The notes: generated by a model not told the origin, from the letters alone. 64,000 nucleotides of DNA from Lentzea alba (GCF_011067745.1 NZ_JAAMPJ010000002.1:124001-188000); one strand, 5' to 3'; counted from the stretch's first letter, positions 1 through 9,887 are shown. A program made the numbers and translations.

Positions 1-2
1 CG

Positions 3-362
3 ATCGGCGGGGTGCTCGGCACGTTCGTCGGCGGCTGGCAGATGCCGGACACGCGGCAGACGTTCGCACTGGTCACGCTGGCCGTGCTGGTCACCGCCCT
101 GGCCTTCGGCCTGTGGTACTTCTCGGTGAACCGCCTGGGCTCGGACCGCGCGGGCGTGCTCATCGGCCTCATGCCGGTGTCCGGCCTCGCAACTTCTGTG
201 TTGCTGGGCCTACAGGAACTGACGCTCGTATCCGTCATTGGCGTCACCACGGTCGCACTCGGGTGCGGCATCGCCCTCTGGAGGAAGGCGCCGGACAGGG
301 TCGCCGTCGACGTCTCGCCGAGCGAACGACCCTGTGAGCTCCCCGCCGCGCGGGCTACGTGA
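3..362 (+). CDS. EamA/DMT-family transporter, C-terminal part (5' end outside window)
   Basis: The reading frame is open from the left edge, so the start lies upstream. What remains shows at least three hydrophobic segments separated by short loops, including a stretch with SVNRLGSDRAGVLIGLMPV. In drug/metabolite-exporter (EamA) proteins this is the typical last-two-helix repeat, with an A/S-rich helix followed by a G/L-rich one. The hydrophilic tail (PDRVAVDVSPSERP) would be cytoplasmic. Its stop overlaps by 8 bp the end of the convergent gene on the other strand. Family is a fairly safe call; substrate cannot be told from the fragment. Confidence 0.7.
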   Translation: MGGVLGTFVGGWQMPDTRQTFALVTLAVLVTALAFGLWYFSVNRLGSDRAGVLIGLMPVSGLATSVLLGLQELTLVSVIGVTTVALGCGIALWRKAPDRVAVDVSPSERPCELPAARAT

Positions 363-909
363 GGTCCGGCCCCTGCGAACGCAGATCGTCCACTTTGGAC
401 ATGGCGTCGCGCAGTTCGCCGAGCCACGAGTCCGCGTGCTCGCCGACCAGGCGGACGGCCCACGCCAGGGCGTCCGCGCGCGACCGTGCCACACCCGCGG
501 CCACCAGCGTGTCCAGCACCTGACGCTCCGGCTGGCGCAGGCGCGTCATGACCGGCACGGCCAGGTGCGTGAACAGTTCGCGCGTGCTGCCGAGCGAGGC
601 GCCCCACGCGACCTTGCGGCCGTAGCGGTGCTCGGCCTGGCGCGCGATCTCGATGCGCTCGTCGCGCGTCTCCTCCCGCCACCGGGCGATGCGGCCCGAC
701 TCGGCCGCCGAGCGCGAGGCCTCGTCGAACTCGCCCTCCAGCGGAGCCAGCGTGCCGACGACCGTGATCTCCTCGCGGTCGACGATCACCTCGGGCGCGC
801 CGGTGAACCAGCCGTCGGGCAGCCGGCCCGCGAACCACGCCGCCGCGTCGTCGGCGGACGGCAGGTCAGCCTGCTGCCACCCGCCTCGTCCTCGCCATCC
901 ACGTCCCAT
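355..909 (-). CDS. Conserved hypothetical protein, about 184 aa
   Basis: I do not recognise a named domain. The protein is soluble, with no signal peptide or membrane segment, rich in Ala/Arg/Glu and helical in the second half. An N-terminal region holds WFAGRLPDGWF and PEVIVDREEITVVG, followed by an Arg/Glu-rich helix (RIARWREETRDERIEIA). The C-terminal half (LRQPERQVLDTLVAAGVARSR) reads like a small helical module ending in a Ser/Asp-rich tail. I prefer the ATG at 909 to the one at 918 because an AGGGA sequence sits about 8 nt upstream of it. It is convergent with the EamA gene. Confidence 0.6.
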   Translation of the reverse strand: MGRGWRGRGGWQQADLPSADDAAAWFAGRLPDGWFTGAPEVIVDREEITVVGTLAPLEGEFDEASRSAAESGRIARWREETRDERIEIARQAEHRYGRKVAWGASLGSTRELFTHLAVPVMTRLRQPERQVLDTLVAAGVARSRADALAWAVRLVGEHADSWLGELRDAMSKVDDLRSQGPDLT

Positions 910-965
910 TTCAACCATCCCTGATTACATGATTACGTCGTTACCGACGTTACGCCTGCAATCAG

Positions 966-2942
966 CTAGAGGGTGTTCGCCGTCAGCGAAGTGACCAGCG
1001 CATCTGCGGAAACGACCGGCATGTCGCACACGTAGCCGCGGCACACGTAGGCGGCGGGTGCCTCGTCGACCAACGGCCGGTCTTCCAGCAACGGCACAGA
1101 GCCCGGTTCACCGGACACGACGACACTGCCGCCGGGCACGTGCGCGACCGCCGCCGCCCACAACGCCGCACGGCGCGGGTCCTCGCCGTTGCCCACGACA
1201 GCCACCTGCAGCGGTCCTGCCACCAGGGTCTCCGCGACGGTCAGCCAGTGGCCGGCGAACCGGGGCGCCCGAGCAGCCAGGAGTCCGGCGCGGGTCACCG
1301 CCTCCGAAGCGGCGGTCGCATAACGCGAAGAGCGATCGGCTCCCGCCAGCAACGAGGCCGTCAGCAAGGCCGAGGCCAGCGAAGACGCCCCCGACGGCGA
1401 CGCGTTGTCGGTCGAGTCGGCAGGGCGGCGCACCAACGCCTCCGCATCATCGGCGGTGTCGTAGTAGGCGCCCGGTGAGTCCGGCACGGCGAAACGAGAG
1501 AGAGCGATGTCCAACAGGCCACACGCCAGATCGAGCCACCGGATCGAACCCGTCACCTGGTGCAACGCGAGCAAACCATCGGCGAGGCAGCCGTAGTCCT
1601 CCAGCACACCGAACGACGGCCCCGCGACGCCGTCCCGTGAGGTTCGCAACAGCCTGCCCTCGACCACGTGTACCGACGCCAGCAACGACGCCGCCGCCGA
1701 AGCCGCCACGATCCACGACGGCTCACCGAAGAAGGCGCCCGCCTCGGCCAGAGCGGCGATCGCCATGCCGTTCCACGCCGCGATCACCTTGTCGTCCCGG
1801 CCCGGTTGTGGCCGCGAAGCACGGACAGCCAGCAACGACGCCCGCACGTCCTCACCCGGCTCCGACACGAACCTCAGCGTCGACTTGCCGTCCTCGAAGT
1901 TCGGTTCGGCAGTGACACCGAACGCGGCGGCGGAATCCCCGAGTTCCTCGAAAGACCACACGTACGTCAGGCCCTCGACGCCCTCGGTGTCCGCGTCCAG
2001 CGAAGCCGCGAACCCGCCCTCGGCCGTGCGCAGGTCCCGCAGCAGGAACGAGGCCGTGTCCCGCGCGACCCGCGCATGGCGTTCAGAACCGGTGACGCGC
2101 GTCAGGTGCGTGTAGAAGCGGAGCAGTAAAGCGTTGTCGTACAACATCTTCTCGAAGTGCGGCACGCCCCACGACGCGTCGACGCTGTACCGTGCGAACC
2201 CACCGCCGAGCTGGTCGTACATGCCGCCGTTCGCCATCGCGTCGGCCGTCTTGGTGGCCATCGAGATCGCCTCGACCGAACCGGTGCGTTCGTGGTGCCG
2301 CAGCAGGAACTCCACGACCATCGACGGTGGAAACTTCGGCGCGCCACCGAATCCGCCGTTGCGCCGGTCGAACTCGCCGAGCAACGACACCACCGCGCCC
2401 GCCAGCGCATCAGAGTCCACAGCGGACGGTGGCAGCGGCGCGGTGTGACGGGAAATCTCCTCCACCACAACGGAAGCCGACTCCAGAATCTCGTCCGGAC
2501 GGGTGGTCCACGCCTCCGACACGGCCTCGACGAGCTGCGTGAACGACGGCATGCCCTGCCGCGGCGAGGGCGGGTAGTAGGTGCCGGCGTGGAACGGACG
2601 GGCGTCCGGCGTCAGGAACACGGTCATCGGCCACCCGCCGGAGCCGGTCATGGCCTGCGTGACCTCCATGTACACGGCGTCGACGTCGGGACGTTCCTCG
2701 CGATCGACTTTCACCGGCACGAAATGGGCGTTCACGAACCCGGCCACAGATTCATCCTCGAACGACTCGTGCGCCATCACATGACACCAGTGACAGGCCG
2801 CGTAACCAACAGACAGCAGCACCGGGACGTTGCGCCGTCGTGCCTCCTCGAACGCCTCCGCGCCCCACGGCCACCAGTCGACCGGGTTGTCAGCGTGCTG
2901 CAGCAGGTAGGGGCTGGTCGCGTCAACGAGCCGGTTCGTCAT
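966..2942 (-). CDS. DUF255 thioredoxin-fold protein (YyaL/SSP411-like)
   Basis: About 658 aa. The N-terminus contains [13 protein letters not shown] and a CxxC motif (CHWC, about residues 50-53), the hallmark of the DUF255/Spermatogenesis-associated protein 20 thioredoxin-like domain. The remaining 500 residues look like the (alpha/alpha)6 barrel typical of this family, with motifs such as [17 protein letters not shown] and [17 protein letters not shown] sequence. The family is widespread and its substrate is unknown. The ATG at 2942 begins the family's usual MTNRL sequence; a GTG at 2951 would add only three residues. It is divergent from the RNA-repair operon with 55 bp between starts. No signal peptide, so cytoplasmic. 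Confidence 0.9.
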   Translation of the reverse strand: MTNRLVDATSPYLLQHADNPVDWWPWGAEAFEEARRRNVPVLLSVGYAACHWCHVMAHESFEDESVAGFVNAHFVPVKVDREERPDVDAVYMEVTQAMTGSGGWPMTVFLTPDARPFHAGTYYPPSPRQGMPSFTQLVEAVSEAWTTRPDEILESASVVVEEISRHTAPLPPSAVDSDALAGAVVSLLGEFDRRNGGFGGAPKFPPSMVVEFLLRHHERTGSVEAISMATKTADAMANGGMYDQLGGGFARYSVDASWGVPHFEKMLYDNALLLRFYTHLTRVTGSERHARVARDTASFLLRDLRTAEGGFAASLDADTEGVEGLTYVWSFEELGDSAAAFGVTAEPNFEDGKSTLRFVSEPGEDVRASLLAVRASRPQPGRDDKVIAAWNGMAIAALAEAGAFFGEPSWIVAASAAASLLASVHVVEGRLLRTSRDGVAGPSFGVLEDYGCLADGLLALHQVTGSIRWLDLACGLLDIALSRFAVPDSPGAYYDTADDAEALVRRPADSTDNASPSGASSLASALLTASLLAGADRSSRYATAASEAVTRAGLLAARAPRFAGHWLTVAETLVAGPLQVAVVGNGEDPRRAALWAAAVAHVPGGSVVVSGEPGSVPLLEDRPLVDEAPAAYVCRGYVCDMPVVSADALVTSLTANTL

Positions 2943-2997
2943 GAGAACCACACTAAATCAGCAGCGCAGAGGCCGACTCTCGATCAGACTCGACCTC

Positions 2998-4335
2998 GTG
3001 CTGCTGACCATGACCACCACCCACCAGCCGGCGACCGACCTCGGTCACCTGCTGCACAAGCACCCGGACCGTGCTCAGTCGTTCTCGACGAGCTCGGGCG
3101 TCGCGCACGTCTTCTACCCGAAGGCGACGAACGAGGAATGCACGGTCGCCCTCCTGCTGGAGGTCGACCCCATCGCGCTCGTGCGAGGTCCCGGCAGCAC
3201 GCTCACGCAATACGTCAACGACAGGCCGTACGCGGCCGGGTCGTTGCTCACCGTCGCGCTCGGCAGCGTGTTCCGCACGGCCATGAACGGCCGCAGCGAG
3301 AGCTTCCCCGAGCTCGCCCGGACGCCGATTCCGCTGGTCGTCCGCGTTCCCGCGCTGCCGCACCGGCTCGCGGAGCGGTTGTTCACGCCGCTCGGCTGGA
3401 CCGTCGAGGTCACCGAGCACGGCGATTCGCGCTACGGCGACGTCACGCTGACCGGAACGCTCAAGGTCAGCGATGCCTTGAAGCACCTCTACGTGCTGCT
3501 GCCCGTGCTCGACGGCGGCAAGCACTACTGGGTCGCGGCCGACGAGGTCGACAAGCTGCTCAAGGCCGGTGACGGCTGGCTGGCGGCGCACCCGGACAAG
3601 GAGCTGATCACCACCCGGTACCTGGCGCGCAAGCGACCGTTGATCACCTCTGCCCTCGAACGCCTCGCGGACGTCGACGAGGTCGAGCCGGAGGAGCTGG
3701 ACAACGCCCTGGCCGAGCCGAAGATCTCCCTTGCCGCACAGCGCAAGGAGGCCGTGATCAAGGCTCTGAAGGAGGCGCGGGCGAAGCGCGTCCTCGACCT
3801 CGGCTGCGGTGGCGGCGCGTTGCTGCGCGAGCTCGTCAAGGAGCCCGAGTTCACCGAGATCCACGGCGTCGACGTGTCCGCGAAGGCGCTGCAGGAGGCC
3901 GCGCGCAAGCTGCACCTCGACCGCATGTCCGATCGGCTGCGCGAGCGGATCACGTTGCGGCAGTCGGCTTTGACTTACGCCGACCCCGAGCTCGCCGGCT
4001 ACGACGCGGCGGTGCTGATGGAAGTCGTCGAGCACGTCGATCCGTCGCGCCTGCCCGCGCTGGAGCACTCCGTGTTCGTCGTCGCTCGCCCTGCGGTCGT
4101 TCTGGTGACCACGCCGAACGTCGAGTACAACGCGCTCTTCGAAACGTTGCCAGAAGGCCAGATGCGGCACTCCGACCACCGTTTCGAGTGGACGCGGGCG
4201 GAGTTCGCGGCGTGGGCGGAGGGCGTCGCGGAACGTCGTGGCTACACCGTGCGTCATGTGCCGATCGGACCGGAGGACACCGAACGCGGCGCGCCGACCC
4301 AGATGGCCGTGTTCAGCTTGGGAGACGAGAACTGA
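2998..4335 (+). CDS. hen1: 3'-terminal RNA ribose 2'-O-methyltransferase Hen1
   Basis: About 445 aa. It begins VLLTMTTTHQPATDLG, which matches the usual opening of bacterial Hen1, so the GTG at 2998 is preferred to the ATG at 3010. The N-terminal half is the Hen1-N domain that contacts Pnkp. The C-terminal half is a SAM-dependent methyltransferase with VLDLGCGGG at about residues 264-272 and an E-x-x-E-H metal/active-site motif (EVVEH, about 342-346). In characterised systems it 2'-O-methylates the 3' end of cleaved RNA before ligation, so the repaired site cannot be cut again. Its stop overlaps the pnkp ATG by one base (TGATG), indicating translational coupling. Confidence 0.93.
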   Translation: MLLTMTTTHQPATDLGHLLHKHPDRAQSFSTSSGVAHVFYPKATNEECTVALLLEVDPIALVRGPGSTLTQYVNDRPYAAGSLLTVALGSVFRTAMNGRSESFPELARTPIPLVVRVPALPHRLAERLFTPLGWTVEVTEHGDSRYGDVTLTGTLKVSDALKHLYVLLPVLDGGKHYWVAADEVDKLLKAGDGWLAAHPDKELITTRYLARKRPLITSALERLADVDEVEPEELDNALAEPKISLAAQRKEAVIKALKEARAKRVLDLGCGGGALLRELVKEPEFTEIHGVDVSAKALQEAARKLHLDRMSDRLRERITLRQSALTYADPELAGYDAAVLMEVVEHVDPSRLPALEHSVFVVARPAVVLVTTPNVEYNALFETLPEGQMRHSDHRFEWTRAEFAAWAEGVAERRGYTVRHVPIGPEDTERGAPTQMAVFSLGDEN

Positions 4336-6794
4336 TGGACCTGAAGATTCCTGACCTGTGCCTGGTGGTGCTGATCGGTGCCTCCGGTTCGGGCAAGTCC
4401 ACGTTCGCGCGCAAGCACTTCCTCCCGACGCAGGTGCTGTCGAGCGACTACTTCCGCGGTCTGGTGGCCGACGACGAGAACGACCAGTCGGCGTCCGCGG
4501 CGGCGTTCGACGTGCTGCACTACGTCGCCTCCAAGCGACTGGAGGCAGGGCGCGTCACGGTGATCGACGCGACCAACGTGCAGGCACCGGACCGCGCGAA
4601 GCTGATCGAGGTCGCGAAGAGGGCGAACGTGCTGCCGGTCGCGATCGTCCTCGACACCCCGACCGAGGTGTGCCTTCAGCGCAACGCACAGCGCCCCGAC
4701 CGCGACTTCGGCGCACACGTCGTGAAGCGGCACCGGGCCGCGTTGCGGCGGTCGTTGAAGTTCCTCGGCAAGGAGGGCTTCAAGCGCGTCCACGTGCTGC
4801 GCTCCGAGTCCGATGTGGACAGCTCGACGATCGTGTACGAGCGGCTGCTCAACGACCTCAGGCACGAGACCGGCCCGTTCGACGTGTTCGGTGACGTGCA
4901 CGGCTGCCGCGCCGAGCTGGAGGAACTGCTGGTCGAGCTGGGGTACTTGCTGGTGCGCGACGACGAGGGCCGCGCGATCGACGCGGTCCCGCCGGCCGAC
5001 CGCAAGGCCGTGTTCGTCGGCGACCTCGTGGACCGCGGCCCGGACACTCCCGGCGTGCTGCGCCTGGTCATGGGCATGGTTGCCGCCGGTCACGCCCTCA
5101 GCGTGCGCGGAAACCACGAGGAGAAGCTCGTACGGGCGTTGCGCGGCCACAAGGTGACGGTCCGACACGGGCTGGAGAAGTCGCTGGAGCAGCTCACGCA
5201 CGAGACTCCCGAGTTCCGGCGTGAGGTCGAGAAGTTCTGCGACGGCCTGATCGCCCACTACGTTCTCGACGGCGGAAACCTCGTCGTCGCCCACGCCGGT
5301 CTGCCCGAGCGCTACCACGGTCGCGCGTCGGCGAAGGTGCGCAGTTTCGCTTTGTACGGCGACACGACCGGCGAGACCGACGCGCACGGCCTGCCGGTGC
5401 GCCTGCCGTGGGCGAACGACTACCGCGGCTCGGCGATGGTGCTGTACGGGCACGTCCTGGTGCCCGAGGCCGAGTGGATCAACAACACCATGTGCCTGGA
5501 AACGGGTGTGGTGTTCGGCGGCAAGCTGACCGCGTTGCGCTACCCGTCGCGCGAGATCGTCTCGGTGAAGGCGCACCAGGTCTGGTACGAGAACGACCGG
5601 CCGTTCCCTCCTCCGGTCGCCGAACGCGCGCCGGACGTGCTGGCGTTGACCGATGTCACCGGCCTGCGCCGGATCGACACGTCGCTGATCGGTGCCGTGA
5701 CGATCCGCGCGGAGCAGTCCGCTTCCGCGTTGGAGGTCATGAGCCGGTTCGCGATCGACCCGCACGACCTGCTGTACCTGCCGCCGACGATGGCACCGAC
5801 CGCGACCTCACAGCGCGACGACGTGCTGGAGCACCCGGAGGACGCCTTCGCCGAGTACGCGGCGGCCGGTGTCACGCAGGTGATCTGCGAGGAGAAGCAC
5901 ATGGGCTCCCGCGCGGTGTTGTTGGTGCGCAAGGAAGGCGGCGCGATCTACACGCGCACCGGACGTGCGTTCTTCGACGGCGCGCTGGGCACCGAGCTGC
6001 TCGACCGGGTGCGCTCGGCCTGTTCCGGCTTGTTCGACGAGTTCTCGACGGACTGGCTGCTGCTCGACGCCGAGCTGATGCCGTGGAACGCCAAGGCTTC
6101 CGGCCTGATCCGCGAGCAGTACGCGGCGGTCGGCGCGGCGGCCGGCGGAGCGCTGCCCGTGGCCGTCAGCGCCCTGGAGTCGGCTGCCGCGCGCGGCGTG
6201 GACGTGTCGGAACTGTTGGCGCGCACGACACAGCGGGCCTCGAACGCCGAGGCCTACCGCGCGGCGTACGAGCGGTACTGCTGGCCGGTCGAGGGGCTGG
6301 ATGGCGTGCGCATCGCGCCGTTCCAGCTGCTCGCGGCCGAGGGACGGACGTTCCACGACCGTTCACACCTGTGGCACCTGGAAACGCTGAGCCGACTGGA
6401 GGGGCCGTTGTTCCAGCAGACCCGGCACCTCGTGGTCGACACCGCGGATCCCGCCGCCGGCGTTCGATGGTGGGAGGAGCTGACCGCGGCCGGCGGCGAG
6501 GGCATGGTCGTGAAGCCGCTGGCGAACCTCGGCGGACGCGTGCAGCCGGGTGTGAAGGTGCGCGGGCGCGAGTACCTGCGGATCATCTACGGCCCGGACT
6601 ACACGACGCCGTCGAACCTCGCACGGTTGCGCAAGCGCGGCCTGGGCCGCAAGCGCGGACTGGCCCTGCGCGAGTACGCCCTGGGCATCGAGGCTCTGGA
6701 ACGCGTCGCGCGCGGCGAGCCGTTGTGGCGGGTGCACGAGTGCGTCTTCGGCGTGCTCGCGCTGGAGTCGGAACCGGTGGACCCGAGACTGTGA
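4335..6794 (+). CDS. pnkp: Polynucleotide kinase-phosphatase-ligase Pnkp
   Basis: 819 aa, three domains in order. The 5'-kinase carries P-loop GASGSGKST (residues 15-23). The calcineurin-like 2',3'-phosphatase begins near 184 with FGDVHG, then GDLVDRGPD and RGNHEE metal motifs. The C-terminal adenylyltransferase (ligase) has a motif I lysine in EEKHMGSR (K521 by codon count). Length and order match bacterial Pnkp, which heals broken tRNA ends and, with Hen1, seals them. The start ATG overlaps the hen1 stop, and the last four bases (GTGA) overlap the next gene, so four cistrons are co-translated. No missing catalytic motif was noticed. Confidence 0.95.
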   Translation: MDLKIPDLCLVVLIGASGSGKSTFARKHFLPTQVLSSDYFRGLVADDENDQSASAAAFDVLHYVASKRLEAGRVTVIDATNVQAPDRAKLIEVAKRANVLPVAIVLDTPTEVCLQRNAQRPDRDFGAHVVKRHRAALRRSLKFLGKEGFKRVHVLRSESDVDSSTIVYERLLNDLRHETGPFDVFGDVHGCRAELEELLVELGYLLVRDDEGRAIDAVPPADRKAVFVGDLVDRGPDTPGVLRLVMGMVAAGHALSVRGNHEEKLVRALRGHKVTVRHGLEKSLEQLTHETPEFRREVEKFCDGLIAHYVLDGGNLVVAHAGLPERYHGRASAKVRSFALYGDTTGETDAHGLPVRLPWANDYRGSAMVLYGHVLVPEAEWINNTMCLETGVVFGGKLTALRYPSREIVSVKAHQVWYENDRPFPPPVAERAPDVLALTDVTGLRRIDTSLIGAVTIRAEQSASALEVMSRFAIDPHDLLYLPPTMAPTATSQRDDVLEHPEDAFAEYAAAGVTQVICEEKHMGSRAVLLVRKEGGAIYTRTGRAFFDGALGTELLDRVRSACSGLFDEFSTDWLLLDAELMPWNAKASGLIREQYAAVGAAAGGALPVAVSALESAAARGVDVSELLARTTQRASNAEAYRAAYERYCWPVEGLDGVRIAPFQLLAAEGRTFHDRSHLWHLETLSRLEGPLFQQTRHLVVDTADPAAGVRWWEELTAAGGEGMVVKPLANLGGRVQPGVKVRGREYLRIIYGPDYTTPSNLARLRKRGLGRKRGLALREYALGIEALERVARGEPLWRVHECVFGVLALESEPVDPRL

Positions 6795-7405
6795 TCCTGG
6801 AAGCGATCATCGGTTCGCACGCCTACGGGCTGGCGACCGAGGAGTCCGATGTGGACAGACGCGGGGTGTTCGTCGCGCCCACGGAATCCTTCTGGCTGCT
6901 GGAAAAGCCGTCGACCTCGGTCGAGGGCCCGTCGCCGGAGCAGCTCAGCTGGGAGGTCGAGCACTTCTGCAAGCTGGGGCTGAAGTCGAACCCGACGGTG
7001 CTCGAAACGCTGGTGAGCCCGCTGATCGAGATCAACACGCCGATGGGGGAGGAACTGCAGGCGCTGCTGCCCGCGTTCCTCTCCCGGTACGCGGTGCGGG
7101 CCTACACGCGCGCGACGGAGATGCAGCTGTCACGCGCGGGCCGGAACCTGAAGCCCAAACAGCTCATGCACGTCGTGCGGTTGCGGCTGCTCGGGCTGCA
7201 CTTGGTGCGCACAGGCGAACTGTCCATCGCGGCGGACCGTTCGTTGCTCAGGATCCGCGACGGCTCGATGCCGTGGGACGACGCCGTCGCGTGGGCACAC
7301 CGGCTCGGTGACGAGCTGGCGAGTGCGGACGGGCCGTTGCCGGAGGAGCCCGACCGGGCGCGGGTCGAGGACTGGTTGGTTTCGGTGCGCAGGAGGATGT
7401 TGTGA
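6791..7405 (+). CDS. Predicted nucleotidyltransferase (COG3541/YcgL-like), RNA-repair operon
   Basis: 204 aa. The N-terminus has the polymerase-beta-type nucleotidyltransferase signature: G-S-H-A-Y-G, then SDVDRRG (GS...DxD), followed by a helical region with WEVEHFCKLGLKSNPTVLE. The GTG start lies inside the pnkp stop (GTGA). Homologues often accompany actinobacterial hen1/pnkp, but their reaction is not established. A terminal nucleotide addition to healed or damaged tRNA ends would fit but is inference. The helical tail (LGLHLVRTGELSIAADRSLL) may bind the substrate. It is paralogous to the following gene. Confidence 0.85.
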   Translation: MILEAIIGSHAYGLATEESDVDRRGVFVAPTESFWLLEKPSTSVEGPSPEQLSWEVEHFCKLGLKSNPTVLETLVSPLIEINTPMGEELQALLPAFLSRYAVRAYTRATEMQLSRAGRNLKPKQLMHVVRLRLLGLHLVRTGELSIAADRSLLRIRDGSMPWDDAVAWAHRLGDELASADGPLPEEPDRARVEDWLVSVRRRML

Positions 7406-8160
7406 GCTACGAGGTTCCTGACCTGAGCGCGGTCGTGGCGGAGCAGTCGCACGACCTGCTCTTCGCGACCGTGTCCGGCGCGCACCTGTACGGGTTCCCG
7501 TCCCGCGACTCGGACGTGGACCTGCGCGGCGTGCACGTCCTGCCGCTCTCCGAGATCGTCGGTCTGCGGCACGGCCCGGAGACCAAGGAACGGATGTGGG
7601 TGCGGGACGGCGTCGAGATCGACCTCGTCACGCATGACGTGGAGAAGTTCTGCCGCCTGCTCACCCGCCCCAACGGCTACGTGCTGGAGCAGCTGCTCTC
7701 GCCGCTCGTCGTGCACACCAGCGAGGGGCACCGGAAGCTGGCCGATCTCGCCGCGGGGTGCCTGACCTCACGGCACGGGCACCACTACCGGGGCTTCGCG
7801 GTCACGCAGTGGCGGCTGTTCGAGCGGACCGGCGAGATCAAGCCGCTGCTCTACACGTTCCGCGCGCTGCTGACCGGCGTGCATCTGCTGCGCACCGGCG
7901 AGGTGATCGCGCACCTGCCGACGTTGCTGGAGAAGCTCGACGGACCGGACTACCTGCCCGCGTTGATCGAGGCCAAGATCCTCGGCGAGCACCGGGCGCT
8001 GGCGGGCGTCGAGGCGCGTCCGGCACCAGAACGGCTGGAGGCGGACCTCGCGCACTGGCAGGAGGAGCTGCAGAACGCGCGGACGAACAGCGACCTGCCC
8101 GAGCACCCGCCCGCGTTCGAGGCGGTGCACGAGTTCGTGGTCGCGACGCGGTTGAGCTAG
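7402..8160 (+). CDS. Predicted nucleotidyltransferase, second paralogue in RNA-repair operon
   Basis: 252 aa. Same architecture as the preceding gene: GAHLYGFPSRDSDVDLRGVH gives the GS-like turn plus DxD metal motif, and later IDLVTHDVEKFCRLL supplies the third acidic residue region. The two proteins share LRTGE-type helices in the C-terminal half but are clearly diverged, suggesting an old duplication with different substrates. The GTG start overlaps the previous stop by 4 nt. The 3' end overlaps the convergent small membrane protein gene by 4 bp. Partner functions are unknown; a link to RNA end repair is inferred from the operon. Confidence 0.85.
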   Translation: MSYEVPDLSAVVAEQSHDLLFATVSGAHLYGFPSRDSDVDLRGVHVLPLSEIVGLRHGPETKERMWVRDGVEIDLVTHDVEKFCRLLTRPNGYVLEQLLSPLVVHTSEGHRKLADLAAGCLTSRHGHHYRGFAVTQWRLFERTGEIKPLLYTFRALLTGVHLLRTGEVIAHLPTLLEKLDGPDYLPALIEAKILGEHRALAGVEARPAPERLEADLAHWQEELQNARTNSDLPEHPPAFEAVHEFVVATRLS

Positions 8161-8444
8161 TCCTGCTTCTTCGGCTCGGCCGGGGTCTCCGCCGTCTTGT
8201 CGGCGGGGGCCTCGGCCGGCTCGTCGAACGACGCCGGCACCCGCTTGAGGTGCTTGTTCATCGACTTGACGAGGAAGAACACCGCGATGAAGAAGACGAT
8301 CAGCAGGACGAGGCCGACCGGGGAGGACTTGCCGAAGTCCTCACCCTGGCCGCCCTTGTCGTTCTCGTTCGTGTTCGACGGCTGCACGGCGACCAGGGCC
8401 ACCGTGCTGCTGAGGTCGAAGTCCTGCGAAAGCTGGGGAATCAC
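8157..8444 (-). CDS. Small single-pass membrane protein next to mca (Rv1083-like)
   Basis: 95 aa. An extracytoplasmic N-terminal part (about 40 residues) is followed by one transmembrane helix (PVGLVLLIVFFIAVFFLVK) and a charged tail rich in Pro/Ala/Glu ending PKKQD. Position directly downstream of mca, 2 bp apart on the same strand, is the arrangement I recall from mycobacteria (Rv1083). It probably shares the mca transcript. No enzymatic motif; function unknown. Confidence 0.75.
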   Translation of the reverse strand: MIPQLSQDFDLSSTVALVAVQPSNTNENDKGGQGEDFGKSSPVGLVLLIVFFIAVFFLVKSMNKHLKRVPASFDEPAEAPADKTAETPAEPKKQD

Positions 8445-8446
8445 CC

Positions 8447-9316
8447 CTAGACCTTAACTCCGGCGAACAGGTCGTTCTCCGGCAGCGTCGAGTCGACCTG
8501 GGAGCGCACGAGCTCGTACTCCTCGGTCGGCCAGATCTCGCGCTGCAGGTCCATCGGGACCACGAACCAGCGGCTGGTCGGGTCGATCTGGGTCGCGTGG
8601 GCCTTGAGGGCCTCGTCGCGGACGTCGAAGTAGTCCGCGCACTCGACCTGGGTCGTCACGCGCTCCATCACGTCCGGGCGATCAGTCGACCAGTTCGCCA
8701 GCCACTCCGTGTAGGGCGACTCCAGGCCGCGGGCCTCCATGGCCTCGTGGAACGCCAACAGCTTGGCGCGCGAGAAGCCGTGCCCGTAGTAGACCTTCTG
8801 GGTTTCCCACGGTTCGCCCAGCGAGGGGTCGAACGACGGGTCGGCGGCCGCGTCCAGGGCCGCCATCGAGATCTCGTGCGTGCGGATGTGATCCGGGTGC
8901 GGGTATCCACCGTTCTCGTCGTACGTCACGACGACGTGCGGGCGGAAGTCGCGAATGGCCTCCACCAGGGACGGCACCGACTCCTCCAGCGGCACGAGGG
9001 CGAAACAACCCTCGGGCAGCGGCGGCTTCGGGTCGCCCTCGGGCAGGCCTGAGTCCTTGAAGCCAAGCCAGCGGTGCTGGATGCCGAGGATCTTGGCCGC
9101 GTTGGCCATCTCCTCGCGGCGGACCTCGATGATGTTCTCGAGCACGTCCGGCTTGTCCATCGCCGGGTTGAGAATGCTGCCCGCACCACCGTCGGTACAG
9201 GTCACGACCATCACGTCGTGCCCTTCCGCGATGTAGCGGGCCATCGTGGCCGCGCCCTTGCTCGACTCGTCGTCGGGATGTGCGTGCACTGCCATAAGGC
9301 GCAGCTTGTCGGCCAT
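8447..9316 (-). CDS. mca: Mycothiol S-conjugate amidase Mca
   Basis: 289 aa. Family LmbE/PIG-L zinc amidase with the metal-binding AHPDDE motif (residues 12-17) and a second GGYPHPDHIRTHE motif giving the third ligand. Mca cleaves mycothiol S-conjugates of electrophiles and drugs so the mercapturic acid can be exported, hence a detoxification role in the cytosol. The start at 9316 (MADKLRLMAVHAHPDD) is preceded by AGGAGG about 12 nt upstream; the longer frame is not needed. Divergent from a DUF4307 gene. It marks the organism as a mycothiol producer. Confidence 0.95.
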   Translation of the reverse strand: MADKLRLMAVHAHPDDESSKGAATMARYIAEGHDVMVVTCTDGGAGSILNPAMDKPDVLENIIEVRREEMANAAKILGIQHRWLGFKDSGLPEGDPKPPLPEGCFALVPLEESVPSLVEAIRDFRPHVVVTYDENGGYPHPDHIRTHEISMAALDAAADPSFDPSLGEPWETQKVYYGHGFSRAKLLAFHEAMEARGLESPYTEWLANWSTDRPDVMERVTTQVECADYFDVRDEALKAHATQIDPTSRWFVVPMDLQREIWPTEEYELVRSQVDSTLPENDLFAGVKV

Positions 9317-9412
9317 GACCCCCGTGGTCCTCCTGTGTGAACGATCCTGCGACACTCAACAACTGAACGTCGGGCACCATTGTTCCCCAGAGGCCGAGGA
9401 GGGCGCGGGAAA

Positions 9413-9835
9413 GTGGCACAGCGCGCGCTCCCCGAGGGGCGCTACAGCAAGCAGAGTCGCAAACCGCTGTCCAAGTGGACGCGCTGGGCGTTACTCGCTG
9501 TAGCCGTCGCGGTGGGTGCCCTGGTCGCCTTCGTCGGTTACCGAAATCTCGGCACAAAGCCGATCGAGGCGAAGCAGACCGCGTTCAACTTCCTCGGCGA
9601 CGACCGCGTACAGGTCAGTTTCGAGGTTTCCCGAGATCAACCGGAGCGCGCGGCTGTCTGCATCATTCGGGCCCGATCCAAAGACGGGGACGAAGCAGGC
9701 CGACGCGAAGTTCTGATCCCACCGGGAAATTCGCTCGTCGTCGAGACAACAGTTCTCCGCACCTCGAAGCCGCCGGTCACCGGCGAGGTGTTCGGGTGCT
9801 CCTACCAGGTTCCCGCCTACTTGTCCACGAGCTAG
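9413..9835 (+). CDS. DUF4307 membrane protein
   Basis: 140 aa. A basic N-terminal tail ([14 protein letters not shown]) is followed by one transmembrane helix ([19 protein letters not shown]) and an exported beta-rich domain with [14 protein letters not shown] and a C-terminal [11 protein letters not shown]. This matches the DUF4307 family found next to greA/mca in actinobacteria (Rv1081c-like). The GTG at 9413 is chosen because GAGGAGGG lies about 10 nt upstream and translation from it begins [11 protein letters not shown]. Divergent from mca. Function unknown. Confidence 0.85.
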   Translation: MAQRALPEGRYSKQSRKPLSKWTRWALLAVAVAVGALVAFVGYRNLGTKPIEAKQTAFNFLGDDRVQVSFEVSRDQPERAAVCIIRARSKDGDEAGRREVLIPPGNSLVVETTVLRTSKPPVTGEVFGCSYQVPAYLSTS

Positions 9836-9887
9836 CGGCCAAGCGGGTGATCTGCGGTTTAAACGGCGAGATGGGGAACAAATCGCC

